Under the pieces are notes generated by a model, which saw only the letters and a list, made by a program, of their open reading frames with translations, had not been told where the DNA came from and did not search any database. From DYRB01 sp963802205 (GTDB taxonomy: Bacteria > Pseudomonadota > Gammaproteobacteria > Chromatiales > Chromatiaceae), in assembly GCA_963802205.1 (NCBI GenBank), contig CAWDHW010000011.1:1-64000 (forward strand): a stretch of 64,000 bases of DNA, in the 5' to 3' direction. A program made the position numbers and the translations under genes. Positions 42,415 to 49,459 of the stretch are shown in pieces. How positions within the stretch are numbered: position 1 is the stretch's first letter; the number at the start of each line of letters is the position of its first letter.

Positions 42415-43641
42415 TTACGCCGTCACCGGCGTCTGCGTCGGCCAATACCCGAATTGTTTCAGTGCCCGGATCCAGCGCGGTGCATTCTTGGACACGGCGG
42501 CGGCCTGGTAATCGGTCCCCGAATCGCGATAAGGCTCGCGGCGGCTGAGAATGACGTAGATGGTCCGGATGAGCTTGTGCGCCAACGCGACGATGGCCTT
42601 CTTGTGACCCCTGCGGATCACCAGGCTCTGGTACTTGGAGGCGAACACGGTCTTGGTTCGCCGTGCCGCGTTGGCGGCCTCGCACAAGAGGTAACGCACG
42701 AGGCTGTTGCCCTTGCGCGTTTTTCCACTCTGGCGTTTGCCGGCACTCTCATGATTGCCGGGACACAGCGCCGCCCAGGAGGCGAGGCGATCGGCCGAGC
42801 CGAAGCGATGCATGTCGTCGCCGATCTCCACCAGGATCAGGGCGGCGGCGATGGCGTCGATGCCGGGGATGGTCTGCAACAGCTCCCAGGCCCAGCGGTA
42901 GGGCGCCATGGCGGCGATCAGGTAGCCGTCAAGTTCATCGAGCTGCGCTTGGAGCTGGCGGATATGCCCGTGCAGGCTCTGCAACAGGAACAGGTGGCGC
43001 GCCGAGAGTTCTCCGTCGAGGGCGAGCTGCAGTTCCTCGCGCTTGGCCTTGAGCCGACCTTTGGCCAGCTCGATGAGCACACTCGGCTCCGCTCCGCCGA
43101 GCAGACCTTCGAGCATCGCCTGGGCCGAGACCCCGCTGATGTCGCTCACCACCGCGCCGAGCTTGATCCCGGCATCATCCAGGACCTTGTGCAGGCGGTT
43201 CTTCTCTCCCGCCAGGGTGCCACTGAGCTTGTGGCGGTAGCGCGCGATCAGCCGCAGCTCGCGCAGATCCTGCGGCGGGATGAAGCTGGCACGCACCAGC
43301 CCGAAGCGGCCCAGCTCCGCCAGCCAGTGGGCATCGCCCACGTCGGTCTTGCGCCCCGGCACCTGCTTGATGTGGTGGGCATTGACCACCCAGGCCTCGA
43401 TGCCGCCGCGCTCCAGGTGCGCGTACAGGCTCTTCCAGTAGATGCCGGTGCTCTCCATCACCACCAGCTCGACCGCATAGCGCTGCAGCCAGGCGACCAG
43501 CCAGCGCAGATCGCGCTTGAACCCACCAAACTCGCGGGTGTGCGCCTCGGTGCTACCGTCTGCCTGCTCGATCAGGATGGTGGCCACGTGCTTGACCCGG
43601 TGAACGTCGATGCCCGCCACACGTCGATACAGTGTCTTCAT
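42415..43641 (-). CDS. IS110-family transposase (DEDD)
   Basis: A 408 aa transposase. The N-terminal DEDD RuvC-like domain includes AGIDVHRVKHVATILIEQAD, VVMESTGIYWKSLYAHLERG and KTDVGDAHWLAEL. The C-terminal Transposase_20 domain contains IPGIDAIAAALILVEIGDDM and NHESAGKRQSGKTRKGNSLV, with the Ser-based motif. The length and domains look complete. GGGAGAG lies upstream of the ATG. IS110 relatives work with a bridge RNA read from their own non-coding end. Insertion beside an attC recalls the IS1111-attC group. Confidence 0.92.
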   Translation of the reverse strand: MKTLYRRVAGIDVHRVKHVATILIEQADGSTEAHTREFGGFKRDLRWLVAWLQRYAVELVVMESTGIYWKSLYAHLERGGIEAWVVNAHHIKQVPGRKTDVGDAHWLAELGRFGLVRASFIPPQDLRELRLIARYRHKLSGTLAGEKNRLHKVLDDAGIKLGAVVSDISGVSAQAMLEGLLGGAEPSVLIELAKGRLKAKREELQLALDGELSARHLFLLQSLHGHIRQLQAQLDELDGYLIAAMAPYRWAWELLQTIPGIDAIAAALILVEIGDDMHRFGSADRLASWAALCPGNHESAGKRQSGKTRKGNSLVRYLLCEAANAARRTKTVFASKYQSLVIRRGHKKAIVALAHKLIRTIYVILSRREPYRDSGTDYQAAAVSKNAPRWIRALKQFGYWPTQTPVTA

Positions 43642-43797
43642 GTCGGCTCTCCCACGGCTACACTTGCACTCGGGAGCGGCGCGGACATCCGACCGGGATT
43701 GCCTCGGGCTCAACTTCAGCCCCGGCCTCTTTACCGTTCGTCCTGCCGGCAGCGCCGGCGGTACACTCGGGGGTACGGACCGGTCGTGACGGGTCCG
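43642..43797 (-). other. Non-coding 5' region of the IS110 element, possible bridge RNA
   Basis: About 155 bases between the IS edge and the transposase start. Several hairpins: GGACCGGTCGTGACGGGTCC (43777-43796) and GCCGGCAGCGCCGGC (43745-43759). In the IS110 group the bridge RNA is encoded at this place. Not demonstrated; it depends on the true element ends. Confidence 0.35.
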
Positions 43798-43798
43798 G

Positions 43799-44008
43799 TT
43801 AGGCGACGGGGTCCCACCACCATACGTTGATCGACCTCGCGTCCGCGCCGTCTCCTCCAACCACAGCATGGACCAACCCGCAGCGGCTTTCATGGTCGGG
43901 GGCGAACGCGCCGTTCATGAGCTCAGGAGACAATTCCCAGCATGCCATAGGGTCGCAGAACCCCAAAAGGGGAGCGACAAAAGGGGAGCGAGGGTCAGGT
44001 CTTGACAT
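43799..44008 (-). CDS. Small minus-strand cassette protein
   Basis: A 69 aa protein, MSRPDPRSPFVAPLLGFCDP ... ELSPELMNGAFAPDHESRCG ... DARSINVWWWDPVA. AAGGAAAGG lies upstream of the ATG. Its stop codon is part of the complement of the core site GTTAGGC. I do not recognise a family. The acidic, Trp-rich end is consistent with a small soluble protein. It may be a cassette gene in reverse orientation. Confidence 0.45.
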   Translation of the reverse strand: MSRPDPRSPFVAPLLGFCDPMACWELSPELMNGAFAPDHESRCGLVHAVVGGDGADARSINVWWWDPVA

Positions 44009-44222
44009 GTGCCTTTCCTTGGAAACCTTCGATGTCCTGTCTTGCTTGCGGGTCATCGGGGGGGCAAGGGGCCGAGGCTCGTATGTAAGCTGAGGCTCCC
44101 CGCTCATCGGCGAAAAACGCGGCGCGACAAGCTTCGCGCATGTTGAGAGCCCTGCAGGGTTCGCACCGCGCACCTTCCACGGCGGTTGTCGATGTGCGAC
44201 CAAGTGGCTTTTGCACGATCCG

Positions 44223-44252
44223 GCCTAACAAGGCTTAAGCGGACCCCGCGGG
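44223..44252 (+). other. attC left half
   Basis: GCCTAAC followed by AAGGCTTAAGCGGACC is the standard left arm of an attC (compare GCCTAACAAGGC-type sites). The following sequence does not pair well as a right arm, so the site is partial or degenerate. Confidence 0.55.
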
Positions 44253-44325
44253 AAACCCCGACGCTAGCAGGGTAGGCTGATTACCGTTGTTTGACAACCC
44301 AACATTCATGCTTCGGAGTAAATTC

Positions 44326-44547
44326 ATGCAAAAACAACTTACAGCAATTATTGAGCGTGAAGGAACCGGCTACGTCTCGCTCTGCCCTGAACTCGACATT
44401 GCAAGCCAAGGGGACACCGTTCAAGAAGCGCGGGAAAACCTTCGAGAAGCTCTTGAATTATTTTTCGAAGCCGCATCGCCATCAGAAATTCATGAGCGGT
44501 TTCACCAAGAGGTATATATAACACAATTGGAGATCGCGGTTGGGTAA
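44326..44547 (+). CDS. hicB: HicB-like antitoxin
   Basis: A 73 aa HicB-type protein, with the partial RNase H-like fold: MQKQLTAIIEREGTGYVSLC then PELDIASQGDTVQEARENLR EALELFFEAA. The start at 44326 follows GGAG; the longer frame from a TTG at 44287 is rejected. It overlaps the HicA-like gene by eight bases in the order antitoxin - toxin. AT-rich, in the cassette array. Confidence 0.8.
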   Translation: MQKQLTAIIEREGTGYVSLCPELDIASQGDTVQEARENLREALELFFEAASPSEIHERFHQEVYITQLEIAVG

Positions 44548-44764
44548 ACTGCGGATTTTGTCAGGCCAAGAAATTTTCGCCATTCTGGCTCGCGATGGCT
44601 TTGTAGAAGTTCGCCAACGTGGTAGCCATATAATCATGCAAAAGCAATTTGAAGAAACAACGCTGGGCCATCCCGTGGCCCAGACGGGAAACGCTGAATA
44701 CTGCAGCGTTTCCCTAAGTTTTCCGGCGCCGTTACGGTCAGCGGGAGCCTCGGGGATGATGTGA
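44540..44764 (+). pseudogene. hicA: HicA-like toxin gene, C terminus replaced
   Basis: The N-terminal 43 residues are HicA-like: GKLRILSGQEIFAILARDGF, VEVRQRGSHIIMQKQ, with the catalytic His in GSHIIM. After FEETTL the family's usual (x)PVPDHxEIxxGTL is absent; instead the frame runs over two hairpins into unrelated sequence and stops at 44764. TTG start at 44540. Probably inactive, or an altered toxin. Confidence 0.65.
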
Positions 44765-44817
44765 AACACTATCAAGAAAAGGAAGTCACCAGCGCCATCG
44801 AGACCGTCACAAAATGA
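44698..44817 (+). pseudogene. C-terminal fragment of a second toxin-like gene
   Basis: A different frame, open from a stop at 44695, reads FPKFSGAVTVSGSLGDDVKH then YQEKEVTSAIETVTK and ends in an ATGA overlap with the following HicB-like gene. The coupling and order suggest the end of a toxin gene (HicA-like) whose start has been lost. It has no start codon of its own. Confidence 0.5.
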
Positions 44818-45035
44818 AAGACAGTGACCGATATCATAAGTTGGTAGAGTGGAGCGACGAAGATCAAGTGTACGTCGGCAGGTGCCCAGACCTAATTACT
44901 GGAATTCATGGGGACGACCCCGTTTCCCTGTACAGTGAGTTATGCTCGGTTGTCGAAGATGTAATCGCCCATTTCCAGGCGGAGGCCCGGAGTCTTCCGG
45001 CAGCGAAGATCAGACCGATGCGTGAGGTCGCATAG
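44814..45035 (+). CDS. Second HicB-like antitoxin
   Basis: A 73 aa protein, MKDSDRYHKLVEWSDEDQVY then VGRCPDLITGIHGDDPVSLY SELCSVVEDV. The VEWSxEDQxYVGxCPxL pattern is that of the HicB-like family with a HicA-like partner upstream. The ATG overlaps the stop of the fragment at 44698 (ATGA). Only the C terminus of its partner remains. Confidence 0.7.
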   Translation: MKDSDRYHKLVEWSDEDQVYVGRCPDLITGIHGDDPVSLYSELCSVVEDVIAHFQAEARSLPAAKIRPMREVA

Positions 45036-45115
45036 GGAAATCCGCATCGGGACACTTCAGTCTATTATCCGTCAGTCTGGCATTCCCAAGAGCAAATTTG
45101 AATCATAAAATGCCC

Positions 45116-45205
45116 GCCTGACAAGCGGCTCAAGCGGACCCGCGGCACCGGGCAGCTCGTCTCCGGCTTTGTGCCGTGCGGTGCCGCTTAGCTTGGTCGT
45201 TTGGC
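45116..45205 (+). other. attC site
   Basis: Starts GCCTGAC, ends GTTTGGC, 90 bp. The arms CTCAAGCGGACCCGCGGC and GCCGTGCGGTGCCGCTTAGC pair with one or two bulges, which is the L''/L' arrangement of an attC. It separates the toxin-antitoxin block from the VOC cassette. Confidence 0.75.
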
Positions 45206-45223
45206 CAATAAGAAGCCGCACAT

Positions 45224-45640
45224 ATGAAGCCGCGAATTACGGTCATTACCCTCGGCGTCAACGACCTCGAAACGTCATTACGCTTCTATCGCGAGGGGTT
45301 GGGTTTTCATACCGAAGGCATTATTGGCAAAGAGTTTGAGTATGGGGCGGTTGTGTTCATTCAGCTTCAGCCCGGCCTGCGTCTGGCGTTGTGGCCCCGC
45401 AAGAGCATCGGGCACGACACTGGGGTTGCGGTAGGTCCCGCCAGTTCCACGGAAATGACGCTAGGCCATAACGTCTCATCAAAAGCGGAAGTCGATGCTG
45501 TCATGGCAACAGCAAGGGCCGCAGGTGCTGTTATCGTCAAGGCTGCGCACGACACCTTTTGGGGTGGCTATTCTGGCTACTTTCAAGACCCCGATGGCCA
45601 TCTCTGGGAGGTTGTCTGGAACCCGCAATGGTCAGAGTAG
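45224..45640 (+). CDS. VOC (glyoxalase-like) protein in a cassette
   Basis: A 138 aa protein of the vicinal oxygen chelate superfamily: ITVITLGVNDLETSLRFYRE GLGF ... GGYSGYFQDPDGHLWEVVWN. Two beta-alpha-beta-beta-beta modules; metal ligands are partly replaced, so it may be a binding (e.g. bleomycin-resistance-like) protein or an enzyme. Its start lies 18 bases after the attC at 45116 and it ends seven bases before GCCCAAC, so it is a complete cassette. Confidence 0.85.
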   Translation: MKPRITVITLGVNDLETSLRFYREGLGFHTEGIIGKEFEYGAVVFIQLQPGLRLALWPRKSIGHDTGVAVGPASSTEMTLGHNVSSKAEVDAVMATARAAGAVIVKAAHDTFWGGYSGYFQDPDGHLWEVVWNPQWSE

Positions 45641-45647
45641 ACATCAG

Positions 45648-45700
45648 GCCCAACAAGGCGCTCCAGGCGACGCCTCTGTCGCCGCTCGCGGGGAAATGCC
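45648..45700 (+). other. attC left half at the array's right edge
   Basis: GCCCAAC followed by AAGGCGCTCCAGGCGACGCC is a perfect attC left arm. The right arm is absent or truncated; ordinary high-GC chromosomal genes follow. Confidence 0.65.
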
Positions 45701-45737
45701 CGGGGACACCCTATAGCCCCACCATCTGGTGACACTG

Positions 45738-46133
45738 ATGACCATGCTGACCGATATCCACCACGCCAGCCTCCTCGTCGCCGATACCGGGCGGGCGCTG
45801 GCCTTCTATCGGGACCTGCTGGGGCTGGCGCCGGTCTTGGACCGCCCGGACCTCGGTTACCCGGGGGCCTGGCTCCAGGTCGGTGGCCGACAGATCCACC
45901 TGCTGGAATTGCCCAATCCGGACCCGGTGGTGGGGCGCCCGGCCCACGGTGGGCGCGACCGGCACCTGGCTTTGGCGGTGGCGGACCTGAACTGGCTGGT
46001 GGCCCGGCTTGAGGCCGCCGGGGTAGCGTTCACCCTGAGCCGTTCCGGCCGGCGGGCCCTGTTCTGTCGGGATCCGGACGCGAATGCCCTGGAGTTCGTT
46101 GAGTCTCCCGAGCATCGGGCGGCTGGCGACTAG
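45738..46133 (+). CDS. VOC (glyoxalase/bleomycin-resistance-like) protein
   Basis: A 131 aa protein: IHHASLLVADTGRALAFYRD LLGLAPV, WLQVGGRQIHLLELP, and a C-terminal FCRDPDANALEFVES. Metal-ligand positions His (IHH), His/Glu (IHLLEL) and Glu (LEFVE) are present. GC-rich and outside the cassette array. GTG 45729 and ATG 45744 are possible alternative starts. Its stop overlaps the converging gene's stop by four bases. Confidence 0.85.
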   Translation: MTMLTDIHHASLLVADTGRALAFYRDLLGLAPVLDRPDLGYPGAWLQVGGRQIHLLELPNPDPVVGRPAHGGRDRHLALAVADLNWLVARLEAAGVAFTLSRSGRRALFCRDPDANALEFVESPEHRAAGD

Positions 46134-46666
46134 AAGCCGCGGTAGTACCAGCGGTTGTCCCAGCCGGAGGGGGGGTAGGCGGCGGGCTCACCGGGATGCT
46201 GCGCCGTGCTGTCGGGGCCCGCGGTCTGTGGTGAGCCAGGGGGCGCAGCGGTATCCGCCGGGTGGGGCGGCGGCGGGCCCTGGTCCCTGGCGCCGTGCCA
46301 AGGGGCCGAATTGTGGAAGGCATCGCGGTCGCGCTCGATCTCCTCCATCCTGGCGTCGCGCCGACGTTGGATCTCCTGCTCCCGGGCCTCTTGCTGAGCC
46401 GCGCCCCAGGGATCGTTCAGGCGTCGGCGTGCCTGGATCGCTTCCTTGGCGGCCCGGCGTCGTTCCTCCCATGCCTGGCGCTGGGCCTTGACCTCATCCA
46501 GCCACTGGGGCAGGGGGTCAGGGTGATCGGGGAGGGCCTCGATGGACCGACCCGGCGCCTGCCCCTGGGCAGGCGTGGGGTCGCCGTCCTGGCTCGCCTG
46601 TCCTGGACACGCGCCAAGGCTGAGGACACAAAGGGCAGGAATCAGGAGGCGTCTGTGCTGGACCAT
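46130..46666 (-). CDS. Charged coiled-coil lipoprotein
   Basis: A 178 aa protein with a lipobox (SLGACPG, Cys20). It has a Pro-rich linker, a highly charged helical stretch (residues about 50-115, RQAWEERRRAAKEAIQARRR, REQEIQRRRDARMEEIERDR) and a Pro/Gly/Trp-rich end (WDNRWYYRGF). No family recognised. It lies downstream of glnD with a palindrome between. Confidence 0.65.
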   Translation of the reverse strand: MVQHRRLLIPALCVLSLGACPGQASQDGDPTPAQGQAPGRSIEALPDHPDPLPQWLDEVKAQRQAWEERRRAAKEAIQARRRLNDPWGAAQQEAREQEIQRRRDARMEEIERDRDAFHNSAPWHGARDQGPPPPHPADTAAPPGSPQTAGPDSTAQHPGEPAAYPPSGWDNRWYYRGF

Positions 46667-46727
46667 GGCTTTCAGTGGGGGCGGGCGGCGGGTGAAAGTG
46701 GGGGGTAATTCACCAGTTGCTTAATTG

Positions 46728-46741
46728 CCGTACTTGTACGG
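46728..46741. promoter_or_regulatory. Perfect palindrome upstream of the lipoprotein gene
   Basis: CCGTAC-TT-GTACGG, a six-plus-six dyad with a two-base centre, 62 bases upstream of the lipoprotein ATG. Its spacing matches that of the motif at 8095 but the outer bases differ. Confidence 0.3.
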
Positions 46742-46792
46742 TACCTGCCGGGTCGAGTCAAGCCAGAACCGGGGCCGGTGCCAGCGATGGCC

Positions 46793-49459
46793 TCAGCCGC
46801 GGTCCTCCAGGCGACTATGGATCTCCCGGCGCACGCAGGCCAGGGAGGTCTCGCAGGTAATGGCGGTGCCTTGCGTAGTGGTGGTGATGAAAAAGACGTC
46901 GTCCACCTGGACCCCGATGGTGGCGATCTTGGCGCTTTGCAGGCGGATGCCGCAGGCCTCGAAGACGGCACCGACCTCGGCCAGCAACCCCGGTCGGTCG
47001 CGGGTGGTCAGGCGCATCAGGGTGCGGTGGTTCGCCTCGTCCGGAGTGAAGTTGACCCGGGTCTCCACCGGGAAATGATGGTGGCTGCGGGGCAGTCGGC
47101 GTAGGACTCGGGTCCCTCCCCAGGGCCGCTCGCGCAGGGCCTGGGCGAGGGTGCTGCGGATCTCTTCCGGGCGTGGGCCCGTTGCCTCCACCGGGGCGCC
47201 GTCTTGCTCCAGGACCAGGAAGCTGTCGAGTGCCATGCCGTCGTCCGTGGTCATGATGCGGGCATCGACGATGTTCAACGCCATCTGGTCGAGCAGGGCC
47301 GTGGTTACGCGGAAGATCCCGTCGTGGTCGTGGGTATAGAAGAAGATCTCTGTGGCGCCGCGGGCAGTGATCGGCCGGATCTCCACCAGGGGCAGGGCCT
47401 CCGGGTTGCTGGCCAGCACCTGGCGGGTCTGCCAGGCGATCTCGTCCGGGGAGTTGTGCAGGAAGAAATCGAGGGTGAACTTGAGCCACAGGTCGATGGC
47501 GGCCTGGCGGTCCCCGCCATAGCGGTCCATGAGGCGCAGCGCCTCTTCCTGCTTCTGCCCGATGAACTCATCCTGGGCCTGGGGGTTGTCCAGCCCGCGG
47601 ACCAGGGCGCGCCGGGTGGCATGGTAGAGATCGCGCAGCAGGGCGTCTCTCCAGCCGTTCCAGCGCGCGGGATTGGTGGCGCGGGCGTCGGCGACCGTGA
47701 GGAGGTAGAGATAGTCAAGGCGGGTGGTGTCGCCGACCTGGGCGGCGAAGGTCTGAATCACCTGCGGGTCGGAGATGTCCTTGCGCTGGGCGGTCATGGA
47801 CATGGTCAGGTGCTGCTCCACCAGCCAGGTCACCAGGCGGCTGTCGAAGGCGCCGAGGCCGTGGAGTTGGCAAAAGTCCCAGGCGTCGCGCATGCCGAGC
47901 TTGGAGTGGTCGCCGCCGCGGCCCTTGGCGATGTCGTGGAAAAGCCCCGCAAGATACAGGAGCTCCAGTTTAGGGATGCGATGCGCGATGGCGGTGCACA
48001 GGGGCAGGTCTTCGGCGTACCTGGGGGCCGTGAAGCGGCGCAGGTTGCGCAGCAATATCAGGGTGTGCTCATCCACCGTATAGACGTGAAAGAGGTCGTA
48101 CTGCATGCGCCCGACGATGTTTGCGAAGGCGGGCATGTAGGCGGCCAGGACCCCGTACTGATTCATGCGCCGCAGGGCGTGGTAGACGCCGGTGGGCTGG
48201 CGCAGAATCTCCATGAACAGGCTGCGGGCCTGGAGGCTGGCGCGGAAGCGGTCGTCGATGAGGTGGCGTTGCTCGCGGATCAGGCGCACGGTGGTGGCCC
48301 GCACCCCCTGGACTTGCGGGTGGGTCTCGAGCAGCAGAAAGATCTCCAGCAGGGCCAGGGGTCGGCGCCGAAAGACCTGATCGTTGGTGACTTCGACGAA
48401 ACCGCTGCGGGCCTGGAAGCGGTCGTTGATGAAGGTCGGGGGGCCAAGGGCGTCGCCGAGCAGGCAGGCCTCGCGGAAGTGCTGCAACAGCATCTCGTTG
48501 AGCCGGTTGAGCTCCATCACGGTACGGTAATACTGCTGCATGAACTGCTCGACGGCGAGGTTGTTTTCGCCGTCGCAGAAGCCGAACTGGTCGGCCAGGG
48601 TGCGCTGAAAGTCGAAGGAGACGCGGTCCTCGTGGCGCCCGGCCAGGCGGTGCAGGGCAAAGCGGATGCGCCACAGCAGCAACTGACCTTCGCACAGGGC
48701 GCGGTACTCGGCCTCGGTGAGGAAGCCGTGGCTCACCAGGTCGTGCAGGTCGGTGGCGTTGAAGTGACGCTTGGCGACCCAGCCGATCATCTGGATGTCC
48801 CGCAGGCCCCCCGGGTTCTCCTTGATATTGGGTTCGAGGTTGTAGGCGGTGCCGCCGAAGCGTAGCCAGCGTTCGCGCTGCTCGGCGATCTTCGCGGAGA
48901 AGAAGGCCCCGGTGGGCCAGATCCGGTCCGGCCCGGTGGCGACCAGCAAGGTGTCGAGGAGCCCGGGGTCGCCGGCCAGATGGCGGGTCTCCAGCAGGTT
49001 GGTCATGACGGTGACGTCGGCACGGGCGGCGGCCACGCACTCGTCCAGGGTCCGCACGCTGTGGCCCAGATCGAGGCCGAGGTCAAACAGGAAGGTGACG
49101 AACTGCCCTATGTACTCTTGCAGGGTATCCAGGGCCTCGGGGCTGACCAGGATCAGGATGTCCACGTCCGAGGCCGGGTGCAGCTCGCCGCGCCCATAGC
49201 CGCCGACGGCCACCAGGGCGAGGCTGTGACCGGTCGGGATATGGTGGGTCCAGGCGGCGTTCAGGGCCTCGTCCATCTGTCGGCTGCGCGCGCGCACCAG
49301 GCCGGCCACGGGGTCGCCGCGGTCGGAACGGGCGTACAGCTCGGCCAAGCCGTCGCGTAGTCCCTGACGCAGGCTCTGGCGCAGAGGTCCGGGGTCGCCG
49401 CCGGGGAGCAAGGTGTAGGGGCCCTGAGGGGGGTGCAAGGCCGCGGCGGTGATGGTCAA
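46793..49459 (-). CDS. glnD: [Protein-PII] uridylyltransferase / uridylyl-removing enzyme
   Basis: An 888 aa bifunctional enzyme of nitrogen control. The nucleotidyltransferase motif is VAVGGYGRGELHPASDVDIL; the HD domain includes LFHDIAKGRGGDHSKLGMRD; two C-terminal ACT domains follow (HDHDGIFRVTTALLDQMALN, TTRDRPGLLAEVGAVFEACG). The start is set at a TTG (49459) that overlaps the map stop (TTGA); no ATG lies close by, and the long upstream frame runs antisense-like through map. The length agrees with the family. Confidence 0.93.
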   Translation of the reverse strand: MTITAAALHPPQGPYTLLPGGDPGPLRQSLRQGLRDGLAELYARSDRGDPVAGLVRARSRQMDEALNAAWTHHIPTGHSLALVAVGGYGRGELHPASDVDILILVSPEALDTLQEYIGQFVTFLFDLGLDLGHSVRTLDECVAAARADVTVMTNLLETRHLAGDPGLLDTLLVATGPDRIWPTGAFFSAKIAEQRERWLRFGGTAYNLEPNIKENPGGLRDIQMIGWVAKRHFNATDLHDLVSHGFLTEAEYRALCEGQLLLWRIRFALHRLAGRHEDRVSFDFQRTLADQFGFCDGENNLAVEQFMQQYYRTVMELNRLNEMLLQHFREACLLGDALGPPTFINDRFQARSGFVEVTNDQVFRRRPLALLEIFLLLETHPQVQGVRATTVRLIREQRHLIDDRFRASLQARSLFMEILRQPTGVYHALRRMNQYGVLAAYMPAFANIVGRMQYDLFHVYTVDEHTLILLRNLRRFTAPRYAEDLPLCTAIAHRIPKLELLYLAGLFHDIAKGRGGDHSKLGMRDAWDFCQLHGLGAFDSRLVTWLVEQHLTMSMTAQRKDISDPQVIQTFAAQVGDTTRLDYLYLLTVADARATNPARWNGWRDALLRDLYHATRRALVRGLDNPQAQDEFIGQKQEEALRLMDRYGGDRQAAIDLWLKFTLDFFLHNSPDEIAWQTRQVLASNPEALPLVEIRPITARGATEIFFYTHDHDGIFRVTTALLDQMALNIVDARIMTTDDGMALDSFLVLEQDGAPVEATGPRPEEIRSTLAQALRERPWGGTRVLRRLPRSHHHFPVETRVNFTPDEANHRTLMRLTTRDRPGLLAEVGAVFEACGIRLQSAKIATIGVQVDDVFFITTTTQGTAITCETSLACVRREIHSRLEDRG

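Larger units (their letters stand above)
42340..43797 (-). mobile_element. IS110-family insertion sequence
   Basis: A single transposase gene (42415-43641) with about 75 bp of non-coding sequence after it and about 155 bp before it. No terminal inverted repeats or target duplications are seen, as expected for IS110. The boundaries given are approximate: to the left is an attC, and to the right GTTAGGC, a perfect attC core (43798-43804), starts directly. Confidence 0.6.
41724..45700 (+). mobile_element. Integron-type gene cassette array without an integrase
   Basis: From a core site GTTATGC (41724-41730) to the attC half at 45648, short, mostly low-GC genes alternate with attC-like sites. The first cassette's left core GTTATGC is the exact complement of GCATAAC at the start of its attC (42245), and the last cassette's left core GTTTGGC differs by one base from the complement of its attC start GCCCAAC. 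This pairing is a specific mark of cassette recombination. No integrase gene is within the window. Confidence 0.7.

Noticed and set aside
42454..43830. 458-codon plus-strand ORF opposite the IS110 transposase
   Set aside because: Shadow of the transposase gene; no homology recognised.
43995..44231. Minus-strand ORF in the cassette array
   Set aside because: It overlaps the better-supported gene at 43799 and has no ribosome binding site; kept only as a possibility.
47204..48865. 553-codon plus-strand ORF opposite glnD
   Set aside because: Shadow of glnD.
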